A stretch of 64,000 nt of DNA from Orthosia cruda. Its lineage: Eukaryota; Arthropoda; Insecta; Lepidoptera; Noctuidae. This document shows, piece by piece, positions 1 through 11,374 of this stretch. Position 1 is the stretch's first letter; each line of letters starts with the position of its first letter. A program made the position numbers and the translations under genes. The DNA is taken from assembly GCA_964057195.1 (NCBI GenBank), contig OZ059840.1, positions 23,283,721 through 23,347,720 of the forward strand, given 5' to 3'. The notes beneath the pieces are model-generated. The model had not been told where the DNA came from. It was given only the letters and a program-made list of their open reading frames with translations, and made no database searches.

Positions 1-870
1 ATATGTATATATATTTAGGTTAATCAACAAACATTAATTACAATTTATTTAATTAAGGTAATTGCGGCTGGATATTGTCAAGCTATCTTGCCTAAATCTA
101 TTCTACTATCAAGTATCATTCATAAAAATTAAACTTTTTGCGGTGGGATCTTAGACTACAGGGAGCTACATACAATACATTATACGCTTCATTCGTTCAT
201 TGTTTCAAAAGGAAACGAAACGAACTGATTTCATTAGTGTTTCTCTTTAGTTAATGAGCTGGCATTTAGTAAGCCAATTTATATTAATTATTTGTAGCGA
301 TGTTTCTAACTTACTAATACTTGAACGATAAGTAAGCACCTGCTTTTAGCTAAGTCTAGTAAACGTACTTATGGTTTATTTATTATCTAATGGTTTTTAG
401 TTTTATAGTGTAAAATGTTTGAGGTATCATTTTATACATTTTTTTTATTATATTAGTTTATTAAGTTGTTTCTGAATGTTTGTTTAATACTAGCTTATGT
501 GGTGCTTACCTGTAAAAATTGTGACACTCAACTATAGTTTTAAGTGAATAATTAGGGTTATATTCTTAGTGTTAACAATTGTGGGTGAGCCTATTAAATA
601 AATAAATATATACTTGGAAACATTGACATACATTCTACCGATAGACAAGAACATTAATGAATTTGGTTTTCATCGTCGTAAGCGCGATAAAATTCATGGC
701 GTTTCGTTCAACATAGTGTAAAGTAAGGTGACCGGATTGCAATACAGTACAGTCGAACATAGTAAATGTTCGGATATATATCGATAGTTGGAAAGTTAAT
801 TATGGTAAAAATTTGTATAATATTGTATATATACATGATAAATATGGGCAAAGCAGCAGCTCAATCTTTG
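1..870. other. AT-rich DNA, no gene seen
   Basis: No reading frame, RNA gene or element with recognisable coding content is visible. The only structure is a short AAAT-type run at about 594-606, which resembles the 3' tail of a LINE copy but has no body that I can recognise. Confidence 0.6.
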
Positions 871-904
871 GTGTTAACATAAATAACGAAACATAAAATT
901 TTGC

Positions 905-1025
905 AGCTGCAGGAATCCACTGGAACGGAGACGCACAGGACCGATCCAGGAGGCGACACCTGAGGGAAGCCTATGTCCAGCAGTGGACGTCTTTCGGCTG
1001 AAATAATCATGATGATAATGATGAC
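905..1025 (+). mobile_element. RTE-type LINE, 3' end fragment
   Basis: The plus strand encodes the last ~30 residues of an RTE-clade reverse-transcriptase ORF, ending in YVQQWTSFG and a TGA stop, followed by a short ATGATGATAATGATGA-like tail. RTE elements characteristically end with this C-terminus close to the stop and a simple repeat tail. Only the 3' end is present, as expected for a 5'-truncated copy. Related copies lie at about 8.0, 10.2, 38.0, 39.1, 54.2 and 56.6 kb. The clade is assigned from memory of the conserved C-terminus. Confidence 0.65.
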
Positions 1026-1504
1026 TAAAAGCAGCATCTATCACTGAAAAGTTCTGCATGATATAGCGTATAAAATGTTGTAAAGTCAAGTTTCCCTAAT
1101 TAAATTCTTCTACTAACTTTACTCCAATTAATAGAACTAAATCTACTCACAGGATCTTTCAATATGAGTTAGTTAATAATCCAACACAACTAAGATATTA
1201 GTTCTAATGTTTCGCGAAAACCGTCTTTTGGGCATTGTACAGACGTTTAGTGTAGACAATATACTCGTAGTAATATCACTTTACATCTGAACTAGATATA
1301 TTATGTGGCGCTAAATAGCTCTCTACAAGGCACTTAGCAAAATAGACAAATTGTCATGCATGCCTTTAATGTAAGCTTACTCGTATGTCACACTAGAGAA
1401 GATATATTATTCAGTATTAAGCTAATGTTTAGGAAAAAGCTAATGTCTTTTTTTATAATTGGCGTTAGCAGTAACAGAATCGGACTTCTAATTTTATTCA
1501 AACC

Positions 1505-1553
1505 TACTTCCTACAATGCAGTGGACGTCTGTCGGCTGAAATTATGGTGCTGA
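1505..1553 (+). mobile_element. Short RTE-type 3' tail
   Basis: A segment of about 45 bases matches the last bases of the RTE ORF (CAGTGGACGTCT-GTCGGCTGAAAT). It is too short to classify alone, but it is clearly like the copy at 905-1025. Confidence 0.45.
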
Positions 1554-1560
1554 TGGCTTT

Positions 1561-1690
1561 TTCCTGAAACCGGCAGATCCTAGTACCAAAAATTCGAATG
1601 ATTTCGGCCCAGACCATTTCCCTGAGAGAAGGCCTGTGTCCCAGCAATGGGAAAATTATAGCCTGATTATGGTTATGCTTAGGCTTCTTC
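1561..1690 (+). repeat. Interspersed repeat shared with 60.9 kb
   Basis: This segment, including the words GATCCTAGTACCAAAAATTC, GGCCCAGACC and GGCCTGTGTCCCAGCA, is the reverse complement of a stretch at about 60.95-61.1 kb, with roughly three quarters identity by eye. It looks like the 3' end of another LINE or a SINE family. The internal GAGAGAAGGCCTGTGTCCCAGCA block is a familiar lepidopteran repeat word. No coding capacity is preserved. Confidence 0.5.
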
Positions 1691-1786
1691 AATAACCACA
1701 CTTCACACGTAAGTCAAAACTGAAAAGATTAATTGTAGGCAAGCATGCTTCATCGTCAATAACATTGATGTTACCATACCACCAGA

Positions 1787-1798
1787 TTAGATCCTATC
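1787..1798. repeat. Target-site duplication, LOA-like element (3' side)
   Basis: TTAGATCCTATC occurs here and again at 7712-7723, directly outside the two ends of the LOA-like element. The identity is perfect over 12 bases. This marks the exact insertion and shows that the element is full length. Confidence 0.88.
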
Positions 1799-1886
1799 TA
1801 TGTTCCATCTATGTTATGGGTTTGGTTTCCGCACTTAGTCCTTCAAGTGGACCATTGTGCGTGGGCCATGGCGGCCGTTGGGTGGA

Positions 1887-4800
1887 TTATTCCAACCAGC
1901 CCACCTCCCTCCAGAAGCTAATTAGGGCTCCTGGTTTACTTAGAACGTCGAACGTGTATGATCTGGGCGACCCGAGGGTTTGTGTTCTTATCTGGGTGAC
2001 CTCTATGCATTCAAAGAGAATGTGCGCAACGGTTTCCTCAGTCTCCATGCATGCCCTGCATAGAGGACTATCCGTTATGCCCATGGTGTGGAAGTGTTTG
2101 TTAAGTGAGCAGTGTCCCGTGATGGTCACCGTCATCAGGCGCAGGCCATTCCTGTCCAGGCGTAGCAAACGTCTGGTAAGCCTACTGTCCAAAGATGGCA
2201 AAGCATCTTTGGACTGCCTACAGCCTGGTGCCGAGGTCCACCAGGTTTTCGCTTGTGCCTGGGTGAATTCCTGTAGCCACTTGCGTATTTAGTACAACAG
2301 GTTCGAGTCCATGGACCGTCATGCTGGATCCGCGTCTCGCAAGCTCGTCAGCCGCGTCGTTACCCAAAGATCCGCTGTATCCCTTTATCCATTGCAGTGT
2401 CACCGTGTTACGACTAGATACGGTTATTTGTTCTAGTGCGTTGTGGCATTCTAGTATTAATTTTGATGTGATGTATTTATTCCGTAAGGATTGGAGGACT
2501 GAGGCGCTGTCGGAGAGTATACGTATGTGAGTGTTCGTAACCCTCCTGGCTTCTAGGGCGTGGACCGCCAGTATGACGCCCAAACACTTCGCCTGATAGA
2601 CGGTGTTGAACTCTCCTAGCGGTCTGGATATATTTATATTTAGGTCGTGTGAGAAGACCCCGACTCCGGTACCGGAGTCCGTCTTCGATCCGTCAGTGTA
2701 TACTCTCATCTCTTTCGAGCCCGAGTAGTCACATCGTTCTTCTGTAAGTATTATGTCGTACTGTCTATGAAAGTGGTGTGTTTTTGGGGCTTTATCGCAT
2801 GGTGACGCTAACATGGGTTTTCGCTTGATCGCGTCCTCCTTTATGCGTGTGTGCTTAACTCTGGAGTCTTTATTTAGAGTACCTGATAGATGGAGTCTAA
2901 AAGCGGCCAGGGCTGCCTCCTCCCGCACGATAAGATGCAGAGGTGGCATTTCCAACATTATGCCCGTGGGTGTAGTTCTCAAACTGCTAGTTATTGCAAT
3001 GCAAGCTAACCGCTGCAGTTTTTCGAGATCTCTTTGGGCTGTGCTGAGGTCTGTCCTTGGCCACCAGACCAACGAGCCGTATGTAATGATTAGTCGGATG
3101 ACTGTAGTGTATAGCCAGTGGGTGACCATGGGGCTGATTCCCCAATTCCTGCCCAGCAGTTTCTTGCACTGCCACAGGGATATACTGGCTTTTGTCGTGA
3201 TATAGTTCATGTGTTTCGCCCAATTCAATTGTTTGTCCAAGTAAATACCCAGGTACTTGGTTTCAGTTGAGAGGCTTAGGGTTGTTCCAAAGAATCTTGG
3301 TAATTGCATTGTCATTGGTTTCCTCTTTTTCGTGAAGAGAATTAGTTCCGTTTTGTGGGGTTCACTGAGAGTTGGTGCTCGCTGCACCATTCCTCTACTA
3401 GTTTTAAGGCTTGACGCATGAGATTGCATAGAGTATTTTCGTGGGTCCCGTTTATTATTATTGTTATATCATCTGCGTATCCAACAGTGAAATAACCTTT
3501 GTCGTTGAGTGTTTTAATGAGGCTGTCTGCAACTAGGTTCCACAGGAGTGGTGAAAGGACGCCTCCCTGTGGACAGCCCTTCGCGACGACGGCTCTTGTG
3601 GTGTTGTTAACCGTGACTTGAACCGCTCGCAGTTTGAGCATGTTGGTGATCCAGCCTCCTAGGATCGGGTCTATGCTATGTCTGTCGAGGGCCGTGTTTA
3701 AGCTGTTGAACGTGGTCTTATCGAAAGCGCCCTCGATGTCAATGAAGGCAGCCAGTGCTGAGCATTTATGGTCCACTGCGCATTCAATTTTAGAAACCAC
3801 GTTGTGCAACGCGGATTCTGTTGATTTGCCTGTGGAGTACGCATGTTGTTTGTGAAGTAGTTTTACCCGGAGTGGCCCATCACAGATGTGCCTATCGCAG
3901 AGTCTTTCGAGGGTTTTCAGTAAGAAGGATGTGAGGCTTATGGGTCTATAGGCCTTGGGTTGTGTGTAATCGGTTTTTCCAGGTTTGGATATGAAGATGA
4001 CTTTCACCTCTCGCCATGCTAGAGGTATGTATCTAAGTGCTATGCTGGCTCGATAGATCTCCAGCAGCCATGGTGTTAGATAATCTACCCCCCACTGCAG
4101 CAGGGCTGGGAAGATGCCATCCAGCCCCGCCGACTTGAAAGGTTGAAAAGTGTTGATAGCCCATTTTATCCGGTCTACTGTTACTATATTGTGGGCTCTT
4201 GACCAGTCTTGTTCCGTTGGATTCCATTCGATATCAGTTTCCCATATCTTGTCCTCCAGGATTTGACAGTCCGGAAAGTGAGTTTCGAGGAGGACCTTGC
4301 TGGTCTCGTGATCAGTTTGTGTGTATGAGTTGTCGGGTTTTTTCAGCGTGCCGAGGGTTCGGTCCTGATCGGTTGATAGTATCTTCCGTACCCTGGCGGC
4401 TTCATTATTTGTCTCAATGGATTCACAGAATTTCTCCCATGCCGATCTCCTGGCGGTTCTTATCTGTTTTTTGTATACATATTGGGTTTCTTTGTATAAT
4501 TCCCAGTCTTCCGGGAGTCTTGTGTTTTTTGCTCTGTTAAATTGCTTACGCAGCGCTTTTCTGAGTTTACCAACTTCAGCGTTCCACCAGGGGTTCCTCT
4601 CGTTCCTGCTTTGCGGCGCTCTTGATTTGCAGCATGCGTGGTAAGCTTCGGTTAGATATTCGGATAATTTTGTTACGGTTTATTCTAATTGTGCTTGGTC
4701 CCTTAAGGTTACCTGTGCTAGATGCCCAGCTAACAGCGAGGCCAGAAGGTTATTATACCCGGGCACATTGGTACGCCTTGGGTTTCGCCTCGGTGCTGGT

Positions 4801-5403
4801 TTTTTAGTGTTTGAAGTTAGTGTAAAGCGGATTCTTCTGTGGTCTGAGCAAGAAGGCTCGTCCGATACGTGCCAGTTTGTGATAAGGTTTGTCGCGTTTT
4901 CTGTAGCGAGTGTTAGGTCTATAATCGTCTGTCCACGGACCGTGACCCAAGTGGGTTCTGAGTCGCGATTAACGATGTTAAGATTAGTGGAGAATAAAAA
5001 GGTGGATAGTACTTCTCCTCTGGAGTTCGGTGTGTCGCTGCCCCAGAGCGGATGGTGGGCGTTTGAGTCGGTACAGATGATCAGGTCCAAACTGGCGCGC
5101 TCACAGTGCTGCACCAGGTCGGCCAACTCCTTTGGCGGGCAGTCTGTGTCCTCGCCTGGCATGTATGCCGAGGCCAGTACAACATCCGGAACGCTACCTT
5201 CGGTTTGGAGCCTGACAGCTGTCAGGTTTCTGGAACAGAATTGGGTCAGTGGCGTAAAGGGAATTTCTTTGGGTATGTAGATGCAGGTTCTTGGCTTATC
5301 AGAGCCATGTGTGTCGAGAATTATCTTACCTCCGATGTTACCGAGTCCACATATTCTGTTGTTCCTGATCCACGGCTCTTGGATCAGTGCGATGGTTCGG
5401 TGT
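1887..5403 (-). pseudogene. pol: LOA-like ORF2: endonuclease-RT-RNase H, broken
   Basis: In an intact relative this protein nicks target DNA, copies the element RNA and removes the RNA strand. Visible in order: an APE-type endonuclease (about 5400-4700; ICTDSNAHHPLWG, then the SDH box), a reverse transcriptase (about 4200-3350; FIDIEGAFD and GYADD), an RNase H (about 2730-2280; VYTDGS) and a cysteine finger (CRACMETEETVAHILFEC, about 2090). Lesions: an in-frame TAA at 4680-4682 just after the endonuclease; a one-base shift in a C run near 3356, where the frame changes before the HKTELILF segment; and another shift near 2205-2215. The RNase H glutamate is replaced by lysine (QAKCLGV where QAE is usual). 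No clear ATG start was found, so the 5' limit is approximate. Confidence 0.82.
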
Positions 5404-5504
5404 TTTACCTCCAGTGTCCTGCGTAAGCTAGCCGTGGCAGTCCAGCTATGCTGGAGGTTTTTGTTTGGATGACGTTGAGGGGTGCTGGTGGAGGTGGAGT
5501 AGAT

Positions 5505-7281
5505 TTAGTCGGAGACTGATCCATCAGATAATCTCTCCGTCTCCACCTCCCGGTAAAGTTCGTCGTCGTGCGTATCCCCCGGCGACGAGGCAAGAAGTTG
5601 CACATTCCAGCCGGGTGATGCGGGCATTGTGGGTTCGGCGTCATCGGCCATTGCTGCTCGGGCCATCTCCTCCTCGAGTTGGACAATGTCCGTGTCGCTC
5701 GTCTGTGTCATCGTCGGTTCTGTCGATTTTGTGTCAGTGCTGACGGCCTGGGTGTCGGAGGGGCGGGTCGTGGACCAGAAGCGCACGTATATCGACCCTA
5801 GCAGGTACGATATCGGTCGCTCCCGCCCCAGGACCCTTTCGGCTTCCTCCGGAGGCAGCCCCAGGATCAGGTATGTCCCGTAGCGGTCACCACCGATGGT
5901 AGTCGCCCTGTATAGTGATCACCTGGCGATGTTGTACCAGGTATTCTGACGGATCAGAATACCGTGGAGCTTGCCCACATCACCTCTGTAGCGAGGGACG
6001 AAGAGCGAGGCTCGGACATGGGTGGGCACGTCTGTCTGTCTCAGTACCGTCAGCGTCTGGTCATTATCGGGGAGTTTTATAAGGGGCACGTTTTGGGTCA
6101 GCCAGGTCAGGGCGTTCTCGTCTTCACACCATACCTGCACCGTGCCATCCGCTACCCGTGGGTATCCGCGGAAGGCCGGGATAAGTGTCGACGGGTCCGC
6201 GTCCATAAGTCTGTCTTCTAGGGCGGTCTTTATGTATTCGGCCTCCAACCTTGTTAGCTCTCTACTGGGGTGGGGAAGGCAGATTGCTACCGCCAGCCGC
6301 GCAGGGATGTCCTTTGTGGCTCGCGCGTAGGTTCTCTGCCCCCCCCTGTGCGGAGTGAGTTCTCACGCGCTTGGCGTCCCCCTGAAGCGTACTGGGTGAG
6401 GCTGTGTCGTCGGGGCGCGTCCTCTTCTCCGGCCCCTTACCAGTTGGTACAGGCTTCGGAATTGAGGTGCCTGGCAGGGCGTTAGATGTCAGCAACGCCC
6501 GGCGTGAGGCATGAGAGCGCTTACCCCTCTTGTGTCTAGGTCGTGTCAGATTTTGTGTTTTGTCGGTGTCTTGGGATCGGGCGGCGGCCCCGGCAGATGC
6601 TCCCGGTTGCGGTGGCTCTTCGCACTGGGTTGCCCCTTCGCGTACCGGCCCCCGCTCGCTTTGGTCCGCGTCCGGCCGCTCGTCGCGCTGGATTTCCCCT
6701 TCGCGTGCAAGCGACCGATCGCGTGCTCCCGCGTCCGGCCCTTTTCCACGCTGGGTTGCCCCTGCGCGTACTTGCAGCTGGTCGCGTACCCTCCTTTCAG
6801 CGTCCGATCGCGCTCCGCGCTGGCTGTCGCCTTCGCACGCACTGCGCTTTCGGTCGCCTACTTCCTTCCCCCGGGCTGGCATTTTTCCGCACTTTGCCAG
6901 GCGTACTTCATCGGCTACAGCCGGATGAATGTTAGAGCTGCCAGGTCTGTCATCCTTCCTCGTGTCAGTCTTACTGTGTTGGTCTGGGTCACTTTCTACA
7001 TGGGTGTGGCTGCCCCGCATGTTCTGTTGCCAGATGCTCTGTTGCCAGAGGTTTGCGGGGGGCATGCCCAGTGTAGTGGGTATTGCCGCGTAGGTCGCAA
7101 GCGGAGTCGAGTGTAAGGGAGCGTTAATCGCAGCCTGTGAAATGGGCGGTTGGTCAGCTGCCGGCCGCGCAGAAAAGCGCGGCATCAGTTGATCGACGTT
7201 GCAGTTAGGTGCTCCCCCCATAATACGCTGGGAGCTAACCGCCGAAGCGGTGTGGGATTTCCCGGCTTGGCCGGGATCCAC
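5505..7281 (-). pseudogene. LOA-like ORF1 (gag-like, DUF4780-type domain), broken
   Basis: This is the probable RNA-binding ORF1 protein. The first 339 residues (7281-6262) are low complexity. At about residues 130-230 they contain imperfect Arg/Glu/Gln/Asp-rich repeats of 16-20 residues (REGATQ, REGEIQ, RAGATQ). The frame then shifts near 6255 into a conserved block (6248-5922; RGYPRVADGTVQVWCEDENA, RQTDVP, ILIRQNTWY) resembling the DUF4780 domain of insect element proteins. A TGA at 5919-5921 interrupts this frame where a tryptophan codon is expected. The same frame then runs on to an acidic tail ending at 5505. The DUF number is from memory. The start at 7281 is the first ATG after the 5' UTR. 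Confidence 0.72.
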
Positions 7282-7711
7282 CTGGGTAGTAATAGGGGGG
7301 AAGGAATTTTATGGATGTGGGTGTGGGTTCCTTGAGGGGTCACCCTAGGCCTGGGCGTTGACCTAGGGATTTAGGGATCGACGGGATCTGTGTGGATAGG
7401 GAGGGATGGCTTTGTTAGGTGATGGGCACATAGGACGATGGTATATGGGTTACCCTAGGCCTGGGATTTTGGCTTTCGGGAACTTCTCTTGTCCGGGATC
7501 TCTTTAGGAGATGCCACGACCGCGTGATCATCCACTGGCAGTGATGCAGCCGCCAGCGGTCGGTCCCGCAGCCGGAGTTGGGCTATCCACAACCTGACCA
7601 CCCGCTCGGTCGCATGAGAAGAAGTGCCTGGCAGTCCGAATCACTCCACCACGGATGTACGTATACATTCGCGTTGGATTAATCCAGCCTCCCCCCCCCC
7701 CCCCCCACGAG
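7282..7711 (-). promoter_or_regulatory. 5' UTR / internal promoter region of LOA-like element
   Basis: This is the non-coding leader of the LOA-like element. It starts with a G-run (C16 on the plus strand at 7691-7706) directly inside the target-site duplication. Non-LTR elements of this type carry their promoter in this region, but I see no defined core motif and the role is inferred from position. Confidence 0.45.
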
Positions 7712-7723
7712 TTAGATCCTATC
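7712..7723. repeat. Target-site duplication, LOA-like element (5' side)
   Basis: Second copy of TTAGATCCTATC, immediately next to the 5' end of the element. The element's poly-G tract sits a few bases inside this boundary. Confidence 0.88.
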
Positions 7724-8019
7724 AATATCATTTTATTTAAAATTTCAGTCAATCAAAATGTTATAGAATACCGTGTATCTATGTGCATAACTGTACATAA
7801 TAGTTCTATCTTTAAAAAAGACATATCAACTAAACTTCCCATAATTCCTCTTAACACGAACATAGCGACACCACGCAACAGTAATTAAACACAATAACAA
7901 GTATTTAATAAAGCCTCCTCTCCTTCCCACCTAAATATAACATAGTAAGACGGGAGCTGGCAGGGTTTTTTAGCAAGCATATTAAGGGCGAAAAGTTATT
8001 AGGTGTGGCATGCTGAGAG

Positions 8020-8155
8020 AACCATCATCATCATTTCAGCCGAAAGACGTTCACTGCTTAATATAGACCTCCCCCAAGTGTCGCCACATCGACCAGTCCC
8101 GTGTGACCCGCATCCAACGGATTCCCGCCACCTCGACCTAGTCATTGGCCCATCT
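8020..8155 (-). mobile_element. RTE-type LINE, 3' end fragment
   Basis: On the minus strand this reads into the RTE C-terminus, with a TGATGATGATGG tail at the plus-strand left edge. The plus-strand words CAGCCGAAAGACGT and CCCCCAAGTGTCGCCACAT recur in the other RTE copies of the window. Only the 3' end is present. Confidence 0.62.
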
Positions 8156-8164
8156 AATAATTTA

Positions 8165-8330
8165 ATTTATTGATGTATATTGTATGTAATTTTGTTGCTA
8201 GGTTATTTTAGTATAATGTTATTTTGTGTTTAAATTGTGACTTGTAGCATCATATTGGATCAAACTGTAAAGATGTTATAATTGGTGATAATAAATAAAT
8301 AAATAAATAATAAATAAATAAATAAATCTA
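8165..8330 (+). mobile_element. LINE 3' tail with AAAT microsatellite
   Basis: AT-rich sequence ends in (AAAT)n at about 8289-8326, the usual shape of a LINE 3' UTR and tail. A similar run-in and tail occurs at about 53.8-53.92 kb. No coding part survives, so the family is unknown. Confidence 0.4.
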
Positions 8331-8346
8331 AGCTGCTGAGAGAATA

Positions 8347-8397
8347 CCGAGAATATATCTAAAAAGTTTCAGCTGGTTTCAGCTATATATTCTCGGC
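8347..8397. repeat. Short hairpin, 12-bp arms
   Basis: CCGAGAATATAT at 8347 pairs with ATATATTCTCGG near 8386 across a loop of about 27 bases. There is no coding context; it is likely a remnant of an inverted-repeat element. Confidence 0.4.
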
Positions 8398-8451
8398 CTT
8401 TTGGGCACTGTTTCAGATTTTAAGAAAGGACATTTAAAATGCAGGCCCTTT

Positions 8452-8550
8452 CATTTTTAACCGACTTTAAATAGGAAGAGGTGTATTTTTTATGTTTGTA
8501 ACCTCAAAACTCTTCACTAGGTGAACCGATTTTGATGATTATTTATTTAT
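8452..8550 (+). repeat. Lepidopteran 'AACCGATTTTGATGAT' repeat
   Basis: The stretch with AACCGACTTTAAATAGGAAG and GGTGAACCGATTTTGATGAT matches a very common lepidopteran interspersed repeat, recognised from memory. It contains no ORF. Confidence 0.45.
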
Positions 8551-10190
8551 TTGATCCGGTGCGACTGATGTAGCTGTTGCACCTACTCAGCCTGCTGTTT
8601 GCCATGATGATATGATTGCTCAGAATGCCTGACAGCTCCCCTTTTAATAGGAAAATTTTGTTGTTCATAAAGCTTATTTAATTGTGAACTTAAACGATGA
8701 GGGTTCGGTTAGTCAAAACATTTGATTTCGTACAATAATCATGTTATTGGAAATGCGTAATTAAGCGTTATCGATTAAGAAACATGAAAATATAAAGTTA
8801 ACGTTATTTCGGGATTATTAAACATAGAAACATAGAATGTTATAGTTTATTTATTATGCCAATGGACTGCAACATTTCCATCGTATCCCTTCGATTGCAC
8901 CTTCCCGACAGATTTTGTCCATATTACAACAGAAACATTTGTTTTTTTTAGTAGGATGAACAAAACCCATCTCTACTCTAAGTACTTTCCATGGGTTTCA
9001 TTGCAGTAGACATTTGATCATTTCAAAGAATACAATTAATTTCTCGCAATGTCATTGAATTCAAAGGACAAACTAACACAAGGACAAAGGGAGAAAGCCC
9101 AGTCATAACAATTTCAGAAACCACAATTAATATCTAACAATAACTAACGAGAATCCAAAAACAACAAAAGAAAAACTTTTAACCCAATCATTAAATTGAA
9201 GACTCAACATCAACCCGATGTCTAATCACTTGCTATGAACTCGTAGGCCGTGGCCATAGACCACGGAAACGCCTCAACGGCCATTGTCAACTTTCCACAC
9301 AAACCAAGCATGTCAGAAAGTGTCACTGTTTACCCGTGACAGTTATGAATAAGGATATGCCAGGCGAAATTTGTATTTAATGCATATTAATATTTTGTTA
9401 GAAACGGTGGAAACGATAAGAAATTAATATGTACGAGGAAGTCTGAAAGTGCAAAAAATTACCGAAAAGTTGGGTGGAAATCGGTTGTCATAGTATAGGA
9501 AATATAGTAGCAGGAATGAGGCAGATTTGAGAAGTTTTGAGTATGAATGTGATTGGTGTTGAGAAAAACCAATGAAGCAACACTACACTTACATACACAA
9601 TACTCCCACGTGCACAATATTAAGCACTGACCTATTTAATTGTTACTATTTATTTTTATAAATCTTATGTATGACTATTTTAATGTTGTAATATTTTTTA
9701 TTGTTTTTTTACCCCAAACTCTACTCTGGAACGCTGTCGTCTCCCTCTTGGAGGTGAGCGTTAATAGCTGCGACGCAGTTTTATTACTAATGTAGCTATT
9801 TACGTACGAAAACAATTTGTAAAATGTGTATTTGTTCAAATGGATGGATAGTGAGAAATATGGTTATGCTAAAAAGGACGGTGAACAGAGACGTATGGAA
9901 CAATAACATTTGCTGCGCCAGCCCTAAATAAATTGATATAAGGTCAGAAGGATGATGATTAGCAATGACATATCTAGTCAATTCCAAGCTCTGTGTTTGT
10001 GACACACGGACGTGTAGTATGGAGAGTAATCGCGGCGCGATGGGTGTACTCGAAGCGACATCTCACGCGAGTCGACTTCGTTCCTATCCATTTTATTTCA
10101 CTTGTCTGGGCTGCCTGGTTATTTGTTGAATGTGAATGGTGTGATATACGAGTTTTAAGTTTGTGGAGCAATTGAACGTTGATATTTTTT
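8551..10190. other. No gene recognised
   Basis: Unique-looking AT-rich DNA. Short frames exist, but none has a recognisable domain or consistent coding character. There is a small TTAT-rich stretch near 9640-9720 only. Confidence 0.5.
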
Positions 10191-10191
10191 A

Positions 10192-10290
10192 TTGGATACG
10201 AGACACACGGGAACGGTCAACGTGACGACGCTTGGGGGCGGCCTATGTCCAGCTTTGGAAGAATTCAGCTGATATGATGATGTTGATGTG
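10192..10290 (+). mobile_element. RTE-type LINE, 3' end fragment
   Basis: The plus strand carries the degraded RTE C-terminus: the equivalent of the RDRSxWRxLGxAYVQ block, then TGATATGATGATGTTGATG. Several substitutions and a frameshift are visible relative to the other copies. Confidence 0.55.
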
Positions 10291-10409
10291 TTATCTTGGA
10301 CTGCCAATAATTTTTGGAGATTTTAAATTACGAATGGTCAGGAATGATACATTTACAATGATTTCATGGGTATATAGGGCTTCAGATGTAAATGGCGGGA
10401 TTTATTTTA

Positions 10410-10680
10410 TTTATTTATTTTAAGGCAACTAAGGCCCATAGATAAAATACACAAATTACACATACAAAAATAAACTAATACATAATTCTTAACAAAATAA
10501 ACAAAAATCTATTTAGTATGTTGGGTCGGCGACGTATAGCGCTGAGTCGTGGTGTCATGTAGCCTTCCGCGGAAACGCCGATACACGACACCCGTCGGCC
10601 AAAATTCTTCCTTCATGAAGGTCTCCAAATGATGAGTCGGAACCCGCACCACAAAAGATTTATATCTTACACAACTTTAG
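10410..10680 (-). pseudogene. LINE ORF1 C-terminus (Baculo_FP-like) with 3' tail
   Basis: From about 10657 to the stop at 10509 the minus strand encodes an open C-terminal segment with TFMKEEFWPTGVVYRRFRG. This resembles the end of the 'FP25-like' ORF1 proteins of insect LINEs (Baculo_FP family, named from memory). After the stop comes an AT-rich region that ends in TAAAATAAATAAATAAAATAAA, a LINE-type tail. No reverse transcriptase is attached. This suggests a retroposed or 3'-ending ORF1 transcript, or a non-autonomous derivative. The upstream part of the protein is missing. Confidence 0.55.
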
Positions 10681-10689
10681 TGTTCATAA

Positions 10690-11370
10690 AGGTAGGTAAG
10701 TACTAAATTTACTACAGGAAATTTAGACGAGTAACGACCTTTTTACATTTTGCATAGAAAACAATTAGATATATACAAAAATATATTCGCCACAGGAAAA
10801 AACATTTAAAGTACAGTTTGACCTAATCTTAATCTCAAATTCGCAATTCAAAAATCGGGGCTTAGTTTTCTCAATTAACCCGATTTGCTGCTCAAAACTC
10901 CAAAGCTCCCCATCCTTACCCCCAGTACGTATCGTTTAATTACGCGGCGCTACTCGACCGGCCTGATAAACGACTCTCAACCAGCTCTACACCATGACAC
11001 GTTCAGGGTTTTAAGCCTCGCAGCCAACAATACCACGATTATCATTATTGAGTTAGAATTGAGCTAGCGAGCGATTTGGGCCAAATGAGTTATGATTTTA
11101 GCTTAGCATAGTCTGGCCCATTTCTGTTTCTGACATAAATGTGCTTCTCTACATTAATGGAAAGGGTGAAATAAACCACTGGGCAATATCATAATGGCAT
11201 TCAAGAGGATCGTCAATACGTCTCAATTAATTTAATTACACGGTCCAAAGAAATAGACCTTCGGTGAAAATTTAACTAAAAATCCGATGGTATTTTAAAA
11301 TGTTTTCTTGACCTCGGTTTTTTCGCTGTTGACCTCATTATTCTACAAAACTCCTTATATATTAATCTTA
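10690..11370. other. No gene recognised
   Basis: AT-rich DNA without domain-bearing frames. A 60-codon frame at 10885-11067 has no recognisable features and is probably chance. Confidence 0.5.
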
Positions 11371-11374
11371 GTAC

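Larger units (their letters stand above)
1799..7711 (-). mobile_element. LOA-like non-LTR retrotransposon, full length, broken
   Basis: This complete non-LTR element reads on the minus strand: 5' UTR beginning near a 16-base G run, ORF1 (7281-5505), ORF2 (about 5403-1887) and a short 3' UTR. Both ends are fixed by a perfect 12-bp duplication, TTAGATCCTATC, at 1787-1798 and 7712-7723. ORF2 has endonuclease, reverse transcriptase, RNase H and a C-terminal CCHC-like finger. That order plus a DUF4780-like ORF1 fits the LOA group of the I/LOA/R1 assemblage; the group name is my inference. The 3' end lacks poly(A) and finishes in a short ACATAGATGGAACATAG repeat. Both ORFs are broken, so the copy cannot work by itself. 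Confidence 0.85.

Noticed and set aside
6511..7116. Long plus-strand frames of 130-201 codons opposite the LOA-like ORF1
   Set aside because: They are antisense shadows of the GC-rich, low-complexity ORF1. No domain is visible, and the minus strand has the coherent element order.
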